A DNA stretch of 64,000 bases. Source: Chondrus crispus. Taxonomy: Eukaryota; Rhodophyta; Florideophyceae; Gigartinales; Gigartinaceae. The stretch lies in contig NW_005179172.1 of the NCBI RefSeq assembly GCF_000350225.1, positions 61,712 to 125,711 on the forward strand. The letters are read 5' to 3'. Shown here piece after piece: positions 1 through 11,423 of this stretch. Within the stretch, counting starts at the first letter, position 1; the number at the start of each line of letters is the position of its first letter. The position numbers and the translations under genes are program-made. The notes beneath the pieces were generated by a model. The model was given only the letters and a program-made list of their open reading frames with translations, was not told the DNA's origin and made no database searches.

Positions 1-1310
1 GCAATTGCAATTGTACCGACATCGCTTGGCGTCAGTGTGACACAAATCGCTCCTGACTTGAGATATGCGTCCATCGAGAAGGCCTTTCTTCGATACGTCA
101 TTCTTTCTGCTCCAGACCCCCACATATTGGATTGAGACGCACGAACAGTTTTTATCAGTTGGGCTGCGGGTGATGTGTCCTTAGCCGTTTCTGCGGATGA
201 ACGACCGTTCATTTTTTCTTTCCACCACTCTCGCTGCTTTGAGAGGGCATTGGCGAGCTCTTCTTGCGTAACATGTGCAAACTTTTCGTACTTATGGGGT
301 GAATTAACTGCTCTTATACTTGTGGACCGTATCACTCGTTTTCTTCCGCAAATATCAAAGGCTACAAGTGGAAAACCCTTATGTTGTCCAAACCTTCTCG
401 AAGTCAATCGCATATAGTAATTAATGCACTCCTCAAACGAAACTGGTGAACACCTTTTCATTCCTGGATGTCCACGTCCGAATGGGAACAAATCGGGGAA
501 TGCAAGAGCCAGCAAGTTTTCATCAAAGTCCGAAACAAATGAACCATTGTTGCGAACAAGCACAGTATCTCTAGCAGACGCCAGAGCTTCAACCGTGGAT
601 TGCGGACTCTCATCAACAAAAATAGAGGTTATCTCTTCGTACAAGACCTCCACGTTCTCCTCTTCCCTATCGCTTTCCAATTTTTCTTCCTCTCGCGTTT
701 CGTCTTCCATTCGATGTACACGGATTCCTATCCGTTCTCTTTTCTCCTTCAGGCTCTCCAGTGCATTTTCATCAAGGTATGCGAAGAATCTCTTGTACAG
801 GATGTTGTTCCCAAGGTAGAAGGCAAGCAAGTCGCGCACTTTAGAGTGACGGCATTTGTGTCGGCGCATTGCAATCACCTCTTGAACGGGTGTGAGCTTC
901 CCAGCTATGATTACCAGAAAGAATTCCTCATTTCCAAGGAGGTTTGGTAATCTACGGCAAATGGATGTTGGATCCATACGTATTATTGAAACATGTCCTC
1001 TGATGAATGAGTGCTTCCCCCCGCGTAGGACAGTGGTGGGCATTGCTACAGACGTCATGCTCGTGAGTCTTCGTTCGATTGATGTGGCCTCGGACAGGTC
1101 GACAGGCAATGCACCAATGTCAAACCCATTCGCAATGACAAATTTAGGCGGTTTTTCTGTACCGCTTTTCAAACTTCGTTGGCACGAATCACAAACAATG
1201 AGCATTACCATTCCACTTCTGCCTTGAAACATTTTCTGTTCTACTCCCATTCGGGAAAGCAATGCTCCGCGGAGGGCGGGAAAGAAATCACAGACATCGT
1301 TCGTACTCCT
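1..1310 (-). CDS. Helitron replicase/helicase, N-terminal part (partial)
   Basis: This is an open minus-strand frame of about 436 codons without its C-terminus. The first in-frame ATG codons are at 1250 and 1232. Reading 5' to 3', the frame has a CDSCQRSL zinc-binding-like pair and then IANGFDIGALPVDLSEA. This fits the region Pfam calls DUF6570, upstream of Helitron rolling-circle domains. Next come MRRHKCRHSKVRDLLAFYL, an acidic Glu-rich linker, and FPDLFPFGRGHPG followed by VSFEECINYYMRL, which resembles Helitron_like_N. The last residues in the window (AICVTLTPSDVGT) match the segment just before the HUH Rep motif. The catalytic HUH, tyrosine and SF1 helicase parts would lie off the left edge. 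Helitron replicases act in the nucleus in rolling-circle transposition. The family call rests on pattern recognition; domain boundaries are approximate. A frame disruption near 1300 suggests a decayed copy. Confidence 0.82.
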
Positions 1311-1439
1311 TCAGAGTTTCTGGCACTCCCTGGACAGGTTGAAGATTTCTCACCCAAGCACATGCCTCTTTTCTATCTATCATATCCAAAAACGTCACCT
1401 TTTCGACTGGCCAACTACAGTCGCATACTGCACATACCG
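1..1439 (-). mobile_element. Helitron fragment, cut by element C1 and running off the left edge
   Basis: The minus strand encodes the N-terminal part of a Helitron replicase/helicase. The fragment continues beyond the left edge. On the right it stops at 1439, where the LTR of element C1 begins. The region 1291-1439 holds an upstream frame with a CxxC pair (AVCDC) that ends in TGA at 1288-1290. The main frame opens just after a TGA at 1311-1313, so the two overlap in different frames. This means either a frameshift or an intron near 1300. No Helitron terminus is visible. Confidence 0.8.
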
Positions 1440-2377
1440 TAATGGTAGGTCAGCGGGGCGAAGGGGATTCGAAGGACGGTTGACGAGCTGAAGCTGAAGG
1501 ATTGGGTACCGATTTACTTTGAGTCGCCAACTTCTGGCACTACTTATACACTTCTGCAATCCTCTAGAACTCTACTACCAAACACTACGACACACATACT
1601 ACAAATGTATTGGCTCAAACACATGTGCCCGTCTTGCTACTCAGCCAAACTGGCGATGGCCCTACAAACATAACAGAAAACCGCCTTACGAATTACCACT
1701 GTCATGACGGAGAAATTAGTAAGGCAGTACGACAAAGCACAGCAAAGCACAAATTCCCTCACTATTCCAAATCCAGCGTGGCACAAATTCGTAAGGCACG
1801 TTTACAGCTCACACGTTGCCTTACGAATTCAAATCAATCCTGCAAGGACTGTTTACAGCGCACACGTTGCCTTATGAATCTGAATCTCTCGTGAGGTCCT
1901 ATCCACTGTCAATTACAACAGTGCACATTTTGCCTTACGAATTCAAAACTCGCGCAACGGTATCTTTGTGTCCTGCTGTACCCGTGCTGCACTCCATGGA
2001 CGCTGTAAACCTTTGGCACGTGCCAGGCAACCGATACCAAGGTTCTACACTTTGTCTGTAAGACTGCAGGCGTACTGTACGCGTCCGACACTGTAATGAG
2101 GACATGTGTCCAGGTCACACACGTGTCGGGCGGAGAAAATGAAACATGCTCAGATTGTACTGTACATCGCAACCTGTACATATTTCACACGTGTACACGT
2201 TGAAAACCAAACTTGCTCCTGAAGTACTGTAGAGTGCAACTGTGTACAGAAATCAAACGTGTACACGGTGAAAATCAAACTTGCTCAGCTCGTCACGCGG
2301 AGTGTTTTCGATTTTACACGTGTCCTACCTATCGTTGTGTGTCATGCGTGTCTGCATGTGGTCGTAGAATTACAACA
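1440..2377 (-). repeat. 3' LTR of C1 (LTR-C)
   Basis: This 938-bp LTR reads TGTTGTAATT... to ...CTACCATTA on the minus strand. It matches the LTRs at 52973-53911 and 5932-6871. It ends next to a degraded polypurine tract (2378-2388), where the usual G run is interrupted. Its U5 end differs clearly from C1's 5' LTR at 49208, although the rest is nearly the same. Confidence 0.9.
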
Positions 2378-2557
2378 CTAACCCTCGATCACATGCTTCG
2401 ACCAGAAGTAGCTACTGCAAGCCCTAGAAGTTCTACAAACTTCTGGAACAGAACTCGGCCAAGTGCTTTCGTCAGAATATCTGCAGGCATGGAAATGGAC
2501 GGGCAATGCGACAAAGATATGACGTTTCTCTTAATTGCATCTCGTACATAGTGGTAT

Positions 2558-3808
2558 TAATGGTAGGTTCGGAGGGGCAAGGGAAAGAAGGAGGGCAGGT
2601 TGATGTGTGTGAGTGAAGGAGTTGGTACCGAGGTTTACTTGGAGCCGTCTTTCGGCGATACTTATACACTTTGAGTGTTACACTATCCCATTACTTTGGC
2701 ACCTGGTAAACCGTACTCACCATATGCGCGACCAAGCGCGGTCCTCTTCTGGCCCGTCCACACTGTTCTATTTCTACCTTACGAATTGACTATTGACTAT
2801 CAGTGCACAACAGTTTCTACACATTTCGAGTGGCTGTAAACCATGGCCCTATGTATGCAATCGTTTCACACCTTACTAATCTGCATCCAGACATGACAGA
2901 ATATATTCTTGCACAATGAACAACTTGGCATCTCTCTATTTCCAACAACGCAAAGTCCTGTCATATCTCAGTCCCCATACATGCCCTTGTTTCGTACCTT
3001 ACTAATTTCGGTACACACTGCCAGACAACTATCACGGATAGCAAAAATGTGCATCCAGACTTTCTACACATCTCACGTGATATCCGATGTGAATCACACG
3101 AGTACTGTCATGAACTTGCATCCAACGGCGCACCATAACGAGAGCACAGTACAACGTCGCATGCTGACGAGAGTGTAGTACAACGGCGCATGCTGATGCA
3201 AGGGTCGCATACAGCGTGACGCGTACACTGAATACTCACGTAAGTACATGTCTCTTGCGAGAAATACTTGTTGTACTTTTAATTCACATGTACTGTGCTC
3301 GGACACGCGCCGGACCGTATGTAGGCGACGTGTACAAGTGTACGTACACGCAGCAACCTGGCGATGTGTACATGTGTACACCGCACACAAGTGTCCAGCG
3401 CCAAGGCCACCCGTAATTACCCATTACAACCATGGTGAACAACTTGAAACCCCCGAAATGATGTAATTAAAACGTATACCGATCATTCAAGATATATCAC
3501 CAGCATGACTGCATATAAGTGGACAATAACAGACCAATAGAATTGCAGCATTCGAACCGACACCCAATAGATTTGCAGTATTGCCTGTGTAGCCCTATAA
3601 CGGTTCGGGCCAAATGCAAATTTTCGGCATTTATGCAAATTTGCATAACCCTCCAAAAGTCCACTTTCGTCCCCAGAACCCCAAAATCTGAGAATTTACA
3701 CGTGTCATGCGGTGATATGGGGTGAGGGTCCGGACCGTGGAGTCATGTACACGTGTCTCTCGATTTTGCACTTTCCAGATAACAGCATGTGGTCGCACAT
3801 TTTCAATA
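2558..3808 (-). repeat. Solo LTR of family A in C1
   Basis: This 1251-bp LTR reads TATTGAAAATG to CTACCATTA on the minus strand. It is flanked by the perfect 5-bp duplication GGTAT (2553-2557 and 3809-3813). No internal sequence is present, so the element was reduced by LTR-LTR recombination. It belongs to the A2 subtype, which has ATGCAAATTTGCAT followed by ATGCCGAAAATTTGC. It interrupts the RNase H end of the C1 pol gene. Confidence 0.93.
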
Positions 3809-3996
3809 GGTATTTCTCATCAACATGTTTGTTACGACGGTTGACCGATTCATTCTGGGCAAACGAAATCGTCCCTGCATTGTCAGACCCCATCATAATC
3901 ATGGGATCAGAATCAAGTCTGAGGACATCAGCAACCACTTGACGCAACCAAGTCGCCTCCTTACACGCTTCACATAGTGCAATGTACTCAGCCTCA

Positions 3997-5237
3997 TATT
4001 GAAAATGGGCGACCACATGCTGTTATCTGGAAAGTGCAAAATCGAGCGACACGTGTACATGACTCGACGGTCCGGACCCTCACCCCATATCACCACATGA
4101 CACGTGTAAATTCTCAGATTTTGGGGTTCTGGGGACGAAAGTGGACTTTTGGAGGGTTATGCAAATTTGCATAAATGCCGAAAATTTGCATTTGGCCCGA
4201 ACCGTTATAGGGCTACACAGGCAATACTGCAAATTCATTGGGTGTCGGTTCGAATGCTGCAATTCTATTGTTCTGTTATTGTTCACTTATATGCAGTCAT
4301 GCTGGTGACATATCTTGATTGATCGGTATACGTTTTAATTACATCATTTCGGGGGTTTCAAGTTGTTCACCATGGTTGTAATGCGTAATTACGTGTGGCC
4401 TTGGCGCTGGACACTTGTGTGCGGTGTACAAATATACACATCGCCAGGTTGCTGCGTGTACGTACTTACACGTCGCCTACATACGGTCCGGCGCGTGTCC
4501 GAGCACAGTCCATGTGAATTAAAAGTACAACAAGTATTTCTCACAAGAGACATGTACTTACGTGAGTATTCAGTGTATTTGTCACGCTTTATGCGACCCT
4601 TGCATCAGCATGCGCCGTTGTACTACACTCTCGTCAGCATGCGACGTTGTACTGTGCTCTCGTTATGGTGCGCCGTTGGATGCAAGTTCATGACAGTACT
4701 CGTGTGATTCACATCGGATATCACGTGAGATGTGTAGATGGTCTGGATGCACATTGTTGCTACCCGTCATAGTTGTCTGGCAGTGTGTACCGAAATTAGT
4801 AAGGTACGAAACGAGGGCATGTATGGGGACTTAGATATGACAGGACTTTGCGTTGTTGGAAATAGAGAGATGCCAAGTTGTTCATTGTGCAAGAATATAT
4901 TCTGTCATGTCTGGATGCAGATTAGTGAGGCGTGAAACGATTGCATACATAGGGCCATGGTTTACAGTCACTCGAAATGTGTAGAAAACTGTTGTGCACT
5001 GATAGTCAATAGTGAATTCGTAAGGTGGAAATAGAACAGTGCGGACGGGCCAGAAGAGGACCGCGCTTGGTCTCGCATATGGTGAGTACGGTTTACCAGG
5101 TGCCAAAGTAATGGGATAGTGTAACACTCAAAGTGTATAAGTATCGCCGAAAGACGGCTCCAAGTAAACCTCGGTACCAACTCCTTCACTCACACACATC
5201 AACCTGCTCTCCTTCTTTCCCTTGCCCATCCGAACCT
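3997..5237 (+). repeat. 5' LTR of A-1 (LTR-A2, 3' end deleted)
   Basis: It starts TATTGAAAATGGGCG right after the CCTCA duplication. It stops at ...CCGAACCT, six or seven bases short of the usual CCATTA end, where the leader resumes after a deletion. Together with the solo LTR at 2558-3808 in the opposite direction it forms an inverted pair of about 1.25 kb arms separated by 188 bp. Confidence 0.92.
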
Positions 5238-5931
5238 GAATTGGTTTTGGTCATCGCCCCCGCTGTTTTCGTTGTCTTCGTTCTTGGTTTGGCTTTCGTT
5301 CTTGCTGTGGTTCTTGCTGCTGTCTCTGTCTTTGGTCTTCGTCTTCGTTTCCGCTCCCGCTACAGCCGTCGTCGTCAATCTCGCATTTGGCTTTTCTTCG
5401 TTCTCTCATGCAAAGTAATTTTTGAGTTTCTTTCCATTTCCTACACATCTAAGTGATTGTCTTTGCACGTTTTGGTGGTTCTTAAGAGCAATAATTCCAA
5501 AATCTGTTACTGACGATTATCTTCATATTCCTTATTGTGAATACCTGTTTTTACGGGGTTGTGTTAGATCTGGAATTAGTACCGGTGCGCTCTGCCCCTG
5601 GGAAGCTGGTCACCGGTCGAACGGTTAGGACATCGGAGGTCGTATCCGTTGAGGTGCTTGAGCCTGAGGATCAACCTTCGCCTCGGCTCGCGCTTCCGTG
5701 TCCGTCCTCGAGTACCGCACCTTATACGATTCCTCGTATTCCGCGCTCTGTTCCCGCACCAATAAAGAGAACAACGCATCGACTTTCTGCTCGGAAAGCG
5801 GCTGTTCTGGCGGATAAGCAGTTCAAGCGTGAGCGCAAGAGGAATCGTAAGGTGTGCCCGCGGTATAAGCGGTATTGTAAAGTGTGCCGCGTTAGTGGCA
5901 ATAGTGAGAAGGCCTTTTACGACCACATTCA

Positions 5932-6871
5932 TGTTGTAATTCTACGACCACATGCTGATATGCATGACACACGATGACAGGTATGACACGTGTAAAAGCA
6001 AAAACACTCCGCGTGACGAGCTGAGCAACTTTGATTTTCAACGTGTACACGTGTGATTTCTGTACACGGTTGCACTCTACAGTACTTCAGGAGCAAGTTT
6101 GGTTTTCAACGTGTACACGTGTGAAATATGTACACAGTTGCGGTGTACTGTACAATCTGAGCATGTTTCATTTTCTTCGCCCGACACGTGTATGACCTGG
6201 ACACATGTCCTCATTACACTGTCGGACGCGTACAGTACGCCTGCAGTCTTACAGACAAAGTGTAGAACCTTGGTGGCGGGTGCCTGGCACGTGCCAAATG
6301 TTTACAGCGTCCATGGAGTGCAGCACGGCTACAGCAGGACACAAAGATACCGTTGCGCGAGTTTTGAATTCGTAAGGCAAAAATGTGCACTGTTGTAATT
6401 AACAGTGGACAGGACCTCACGAGAGATTCAGATTCATAAGGCAACGTGTGCGCTGTAAACAGTCCTTGCAGGATTGATTTGAATTCGTAAGGCAACGTGT
6501 GAGCTGTAAACGTGCCTTACGAATTTGTGCCACGCTGGATTTGGAATAGTAAGGGAATTTGTGCTTTGCTGTGCTTTGTTGTACTGCCTTACTAATTTCT
6601 CCGTCATGACAGTGGTAATTCGTAAGGCGGTTTTCTGTTCTGTTTGTTGGGCCATCGCCAGTTTGGCTGAGTAGCAAGACGGGCACATGTGTTAGAGCCA
6701 ATACATTTGTAGTATGTGTGTCGTAGTGTTTGGTAGTAGAGTTCTAGAGGATTGCAGAAGTGTATAAGTAGCGCCAGAAGTTGGCGACTCGAAGTAAACC
6801 GGTACCCAATCCTTCAACTTCACCTCACCAACCGTCCTTCGAATCCCCTTCGCCCCGCTGACCTACCATTA
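5932..6871 (+). repeat. Solo LTR-C in the A-1 leader
   Basis: This 940-bp LTR reads TGTTGTAATT to CTACCATTA. The left flank ends in ATTCA (5927-5931). The matching right copy survives as the ATTCA joined to GTCTAGG near 8140-8145, displaced by the later LTR-A. A TATA box (6763-6770) is followed by the inverted repeat CGCCA/TGGCG (6772-6786). Seven copies of a GTAAGG-type motif lie between 6360 and 6630. Confidence 0.92.
6763..6786 (+). promoter_or_regulatory. Core promoter of LTR-C: TATA box plus short inverted repeat
   Basis: TATAAGTA at 6763-6770 is followed two bases later by CGCCA-GAAGT-TGGCG (6772-6786). The same arrangement with different stem bases occurs in LTR-A and LTR-B. The position fits a promoter in the U3/R part of the LTR. 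The function is inferred. Confidence 0.6.
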
Positions 6872-6872
6872 A

Positions 6873-8136
6873 TATTGAAAATGTGCGACCACATGCTGTT
6901 ATCTGGAAAGTGCAAAATCGAGTGACACGTGTACATGACGGCACGGTCCGGGCGCTCTTACCCATATCACGACATGACACGTGTAAAATCCCAGATTTTG
7001 GGGTTCTGGGGACGAAAGTGGCCTCTCGGAGGGTCATGCAAATTTGCATAGTTTTGCCAAGTGGAACCTTGGCCCGTAGCACTATAGACTACACAGGAAA
7101 TACTGCAATTCTATTGGCCCTCAGGTCTAATGCTGCAAATCTATTGGTCGAGCGTTGTCCAAGTGTGCGTCATTGGCCTTGTGATGTACTTTAAATGGCC
7201 TGTATATGCCATAATTACGTTGTTTTGGGGGTTTCAAGTGGTTTGCCATGGTTGTAATGGGTAATTGCATGGGGCCCCCGGGCGGGACACATGTATGCCG
7301 TGTACACATGTACACGTCGCCAGGTGGATTCGTGTACGTACACATGTACACGCATCCAGGTGTATGCACATGAGGGTTTACAGTTTTACAGTGTCAGACT
7401 GTTTGCGATCCTGCGCGTGTCCGAGTACAGTACATGTGAATCAAAAGTACAACAAGTACTTCTGGCGAGAGGAATACAGTTGTGCGATTATTCTGTGTAC
7501 GCGTCACGCTGTATGCGAGTCTTGCGTGAGCACGCGCCGTTGCACTGTGCTCTCGTCATGGTGCGTCGTTGGATGCAAGTTCATGACAGTACCCGTGTGA
7601 TTTACATGTATTCTCATGTGAGTTGTGTAGAAAGTCTGGATGCACATTGTTATAACTTGCCATAATTATCTGACAGTGCTTGGCGAAATTAGTAAGGTGA
7701 GAAACAAGGATACGTATGGCGATTGTGATATGAAAGACGTTTGCGTTGTTGGAAATAGACAAGTGCCAAGTTGTTCGTTGCACAACAATGAAGTCTGGCA
7801 TGACTGGATGCAGATTAGTAAGGTGTGAAACAGTTGCATGCATAGGGCCATGGTTTACAGTCATTTGGAATGTGTAGAAATAGTTGTGAGCTAATAGTTA
7901 CGAATCGATTCGTAAGGTGGAAATCGAACAGTATGGTCGGGCCACAAGAGGACCGCGCTTGGTCGCGCATAGTAGAGTATGGTTTACTGGGAGTCGGAGT
8001 AGAGCGATAGTGTAGCACTCGAAGTGTATAAGTATTGCAGGAAAACGGCTTCAAAGTAAACCTCGGCACCAACTCCTTCACTCACACACATCAATCTGCC
8101 TTCCTTATTTCCCTTGCCCCTCCGAACCTACCATTA
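6873..8136 (+). repeat. Solo LTR-A1 inserted at the end of the solo LTR-C
   Basis: This 1264-bp LTR is flanked by ATTAA (6868-6872 and 8137-8141). The left copy is made of the last bases of LTR-C plus the first base of its duplication, so this LTR came after the LTR-C. It differs from A2-type LTRs in its first 120 bp and around the promoter (GTATTGCAGGAAAACGGC). Confidence 0.93.
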
Positions 8137-8141
8137 ATTAA

Positions 8142-8466
8142 TTCAGTCTAGGTCTCATCGCATTCAAGTTGCCAACGCTAAGGAGACTCCGCGTTGTATC
8201 CCTTGCAATCGCGTCTTTGAGTCTCACGGGCACCTGAAGTGCCACGAGAACGGTGCCGCACACTTAAAGGTAGTTTGTGAACAGAATAGTTAGGGATTTC
8301 ATCCAAAATAAATTCACATATCTGTTCGCACATTTCTCCTAGTGCAACTTCATAGTAATCATATCGAATTTCTTAGACGGGTGGGCTTGCCATTGTGTTG
8401 ACTTTCGGTTAACGGCTTGGGATCCCCGAACGGATTTTCAAATACTTGAAGTTTATTTGCACTAAA
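8142..8466 (+). other. A-1 leader, 3' part
   Basis: It holds the end of the zinc-finger frame (to 8293). From 8377 to 8426 it has the 50-nt block shared by all families, with one mismatch at 8404. The gag ATG follows at 8467. Nothing else is seen. Confidence 0.7.
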
Positions 8467-10756
8467 ATGGAAGATCAAGGAGGAGGAGGGTCCATCAGAA
8501 TCGACAAACTGACGGACTCCAACTTCTACGTGTGGAAGCAGAAAATACAACTTCTGCTTGCTCTACGTGATGTTGACCAATACATCGTTGAGGGAAGAGT
8601 TCCAAGTGAGGAACGCGCGGAAGAGCGTAAGAAGTGGATCAGAGGTGACAGTAAAGCCAAAGCACTGATTGGTCTCTCCCTATCAGATGAGCATCTTGAG
8701 CATGTACGTGATGTTGATACTGCTCATGAGATGTGGGAAGCTATTGTCAACGTGTTTGAGAGGCACACTTTGCTGAACAAACTAGCTGCACGTCGTGAGT
8801 TCTACACTGTGAAGATGCTTTCCGGTGAAAAGGTGCTTGCATACATCAATCGTGTCAAGCAGCTGGCAGCCATCGTCAAGTCAATGAGCGTAAACATCGA
8901 TGACAAGGAGATGGCCATGGCAGTGCTCAACGGTCTGCCTGCCCGTTTCGAGGCTCTCATCGTTGCACTTGATGCTCTCGGTAATGAGGAAAAGATATTC
9001 AGTTTGGAATTTGTGAAAAGTCGTCTGCTGCAGGAAGAGCAACGAGCAAACATGAAGTCTAGCTCCTCACAGACATCGGCTCTGGTTAATCGTGCCCCGA
9101 ACAATCGGGACATAAACGATTACAAATGCAGGAACTGCGGTCATACAGGCCATACGGCAAGCCGCTGCTGGGGAAAGGATTTGAATGAGCGTCGCCCGGC
9201 TCCTCCTAGCACATATAAACCGCGTATGTCTCAGCGGAAACAATCTGCATTTGTCACACAGAAATCTGATCCCGACATGGTTGTCAACAGCGTCGACTTC
9301 ACATGTCTGATGTCGAAAACTTCCCACACGAACGATCTGGAGATGTCGCCTTCGTGGCTCGTAGATTCAGCTTGTACAGCTCATATTACATATGACCGAT
9401 CTTTGTTTGGGACGTATGAGCCACTCGAATCCGCCTCTGTTCAGATGGGAACCAAGGCTAGTGCAAAGGTTGCCGGCCGTGGTGACGTTCACTTGAAGTT
9501 AAATGTAAATGGCCGCATCGAACCGTGCAAGTTGACGGATGTATTGCACGTTCCGGACTTTGCGTTCTCTCTGCTCTCTGTCAGTCGAATGACTGAACTT
9601 GGACTAAAAGTTGGGTTCGAAAATGGAAAATGCATGGTCAGACGAGGCTCAACTGTAGTGGCGACTGCGACATTGGTTGGAGAACTTTACGTTCTCGACA
9701 TCGTCAGTGACATCGGATCTGCACATACTGCCACTCTGCAAACGTGGCATGAGCGCTTTGCACATGTGCATTCTCAAGGAATTGCTTCGATGATTCGTGA
9801 CAATGTGGTAAGTGGAGTCAAACTACTTGGTAATGAGGCTAACAAAATCAACAATACTGACAATGATTGCATCTCTGAAAAATGTTCTGCGTGCGTCTAC
9901 GGCAAAGCCACTCGATCTGTGATCCCAAAAGAGCGGTCCTCGAGGCGGGCATACTTCTGTCTAGACTTAGTTCACTCTGACGTTTGTGGCCCCTTAGAGG
10001 TGCAGTCCATTGGTGGTGCCAAGTACTTCATTACCTTCATAGATGATCACTCAAACTGGTCAGTAGTGTACCCTACACTATGCACCATAAATCAGAAGCA
10101 TTTGAACGATACAAAATGTTTGCACAACTTGCTCAGACTCACACTGGTCGCAAGATCAAAGTGCTTCGCACCGATCGAGGTGGTGAGTATCTGTCCACGG
10201 AGTTTAAGTCTTTTCTGATTGCAAATGGTACTCAGCATCAAATGACGACCGCGTACACACCGGAGCAAAATGGCGTCGCCGAGCGACTGAACAGAACTTT
10301 GGTAAACTTGGTGCGCTCCATGCTAGCGCACAAGAAAGTTACAAAGGGGTTCTGGGCAGAAGCACTTGCCAATGCAGTGTACGTTCGAAGTCGAGTCACG
10401 TCACGTGCCATTCCCCCCAAGATGACCCCATACCACTTATGGATGAAATCTGTGCCAAATGTTGGTCATTTGCGTGTTTTCGGTTCAAAGTGTTGGTATA
10501 CACTACCAAAACACAACATCCAGAAACTTGACGCCCGTGCAAAGGAGGCAATGTTACTGGGGTATGCTGAAAATACGAAAGCTTACAAGTTGTGGGATGG
10601 TGATTTGCACAAAGTGATCGTATCCAGAGATGTTACTTTTGACAAGTCCACGGGAGGCAAATCTGGTGAACCGATGGATACAAACGAGGAGGCTTCAACT
10701 GATGATGACACAATCAACTTGAACATCGATGCGGAAGTTGCAGAAAATGATGCAGT

Positions 10757-11423
10757 TATAGAAAGGTCAGCGGGGCAGAGGGAAGAAGGATGGTTGAAGG
10801 TTGCTGGTGGTTGACGGGAAAAGAAGTTGATGCCATTTTACTCTTGGTCGCCAACTATTGGCGCTACTTATACTCTTCGAACTACATACAATACGAGCCA
10901 TTAGGGCTGGTCACGTGACTCTCCTTCTTGCAGTGGTTGATAATCAAGTGACTCTCCCTGTTGCACTCTCGGTTGATAATCAAGTGACTCTCCTACTTCC
11001 ACTCTCCGTTGATAATCAAATGACTCTCCTTCTTGCACTCTCTCTTGCTAATAATTTGGGACCGTTTGAGAGTCAATAATATCTGAATGTACTGTACTGT
11101 AGATTACAGATTTTACACTACGATTAATAACCACTGTGGCACATACGTCATACGTGTCACACACGTGTCAAATCGAGAAAAATGAAACATGTTCAGAATG
11201 TACTGTAGAGTGCCACCAGGTACATAACTTACACGTGTCAACACCAAAATTGAAACATGCTCGGTAATAATAGGAAAGTGCAACCGTGTACAAATATGAC
11301 ACGTGTCCACCTTGAAGACCAAACATCCTGAGAATGCTCTTGCAAGCATTTTAGGTTTCGTCGACGTACACGTGTAATATCTGTCAGGCTTGGAGCTTAG
11401 CATGTGGTCGAAGATTTCCAACA
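10757..11423 (-). repeat. 3' LTR of B1 (667 bp, shortest tandem array)
   Basis: This is a family B LTR, TGTTGGAAATC to CCTTTCTATA on the minus strand. It has three full TTGATAATC modules. The polypurine tract of the element is at 11424-11434, directly after the pol stop. Confidence 0.93.

Larger units (their letters stand above)
5408..8293 (+). pseudogene. A-1 leader zinc-finger gene, interrupted by two solo LTRs
   Basis: This is the A-1 copy of the accessory gene described at 34701-35372. The putative first exon ATGCAAA is at 5408-5414, but the following donor reads GTAATT instead of GTAAGT. The main frame runs from 5578 to 5931. It is then broken by solo LTR-C and solo LTR-A, and resumes from about 8142 to the TAG at 8291-8293. 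The first finger (CKVC...H) is split by the insertion in its last part. The second (CIPC...H...H) is intact. The zinc ligands are conserved relative to A3, and changes are few and mostly in the linker. Confidence 0.7.

Noticed and set aside
3094-3390. Cys/His/Thr-rich frames inside LTR-A copies (for example 4363-4707, 7265-7600)
   Set aside because: They come from TGTACACGTGT-type motif clusters, occur in U3 upstream of the promoter and are disrupted between LTR subtypes.
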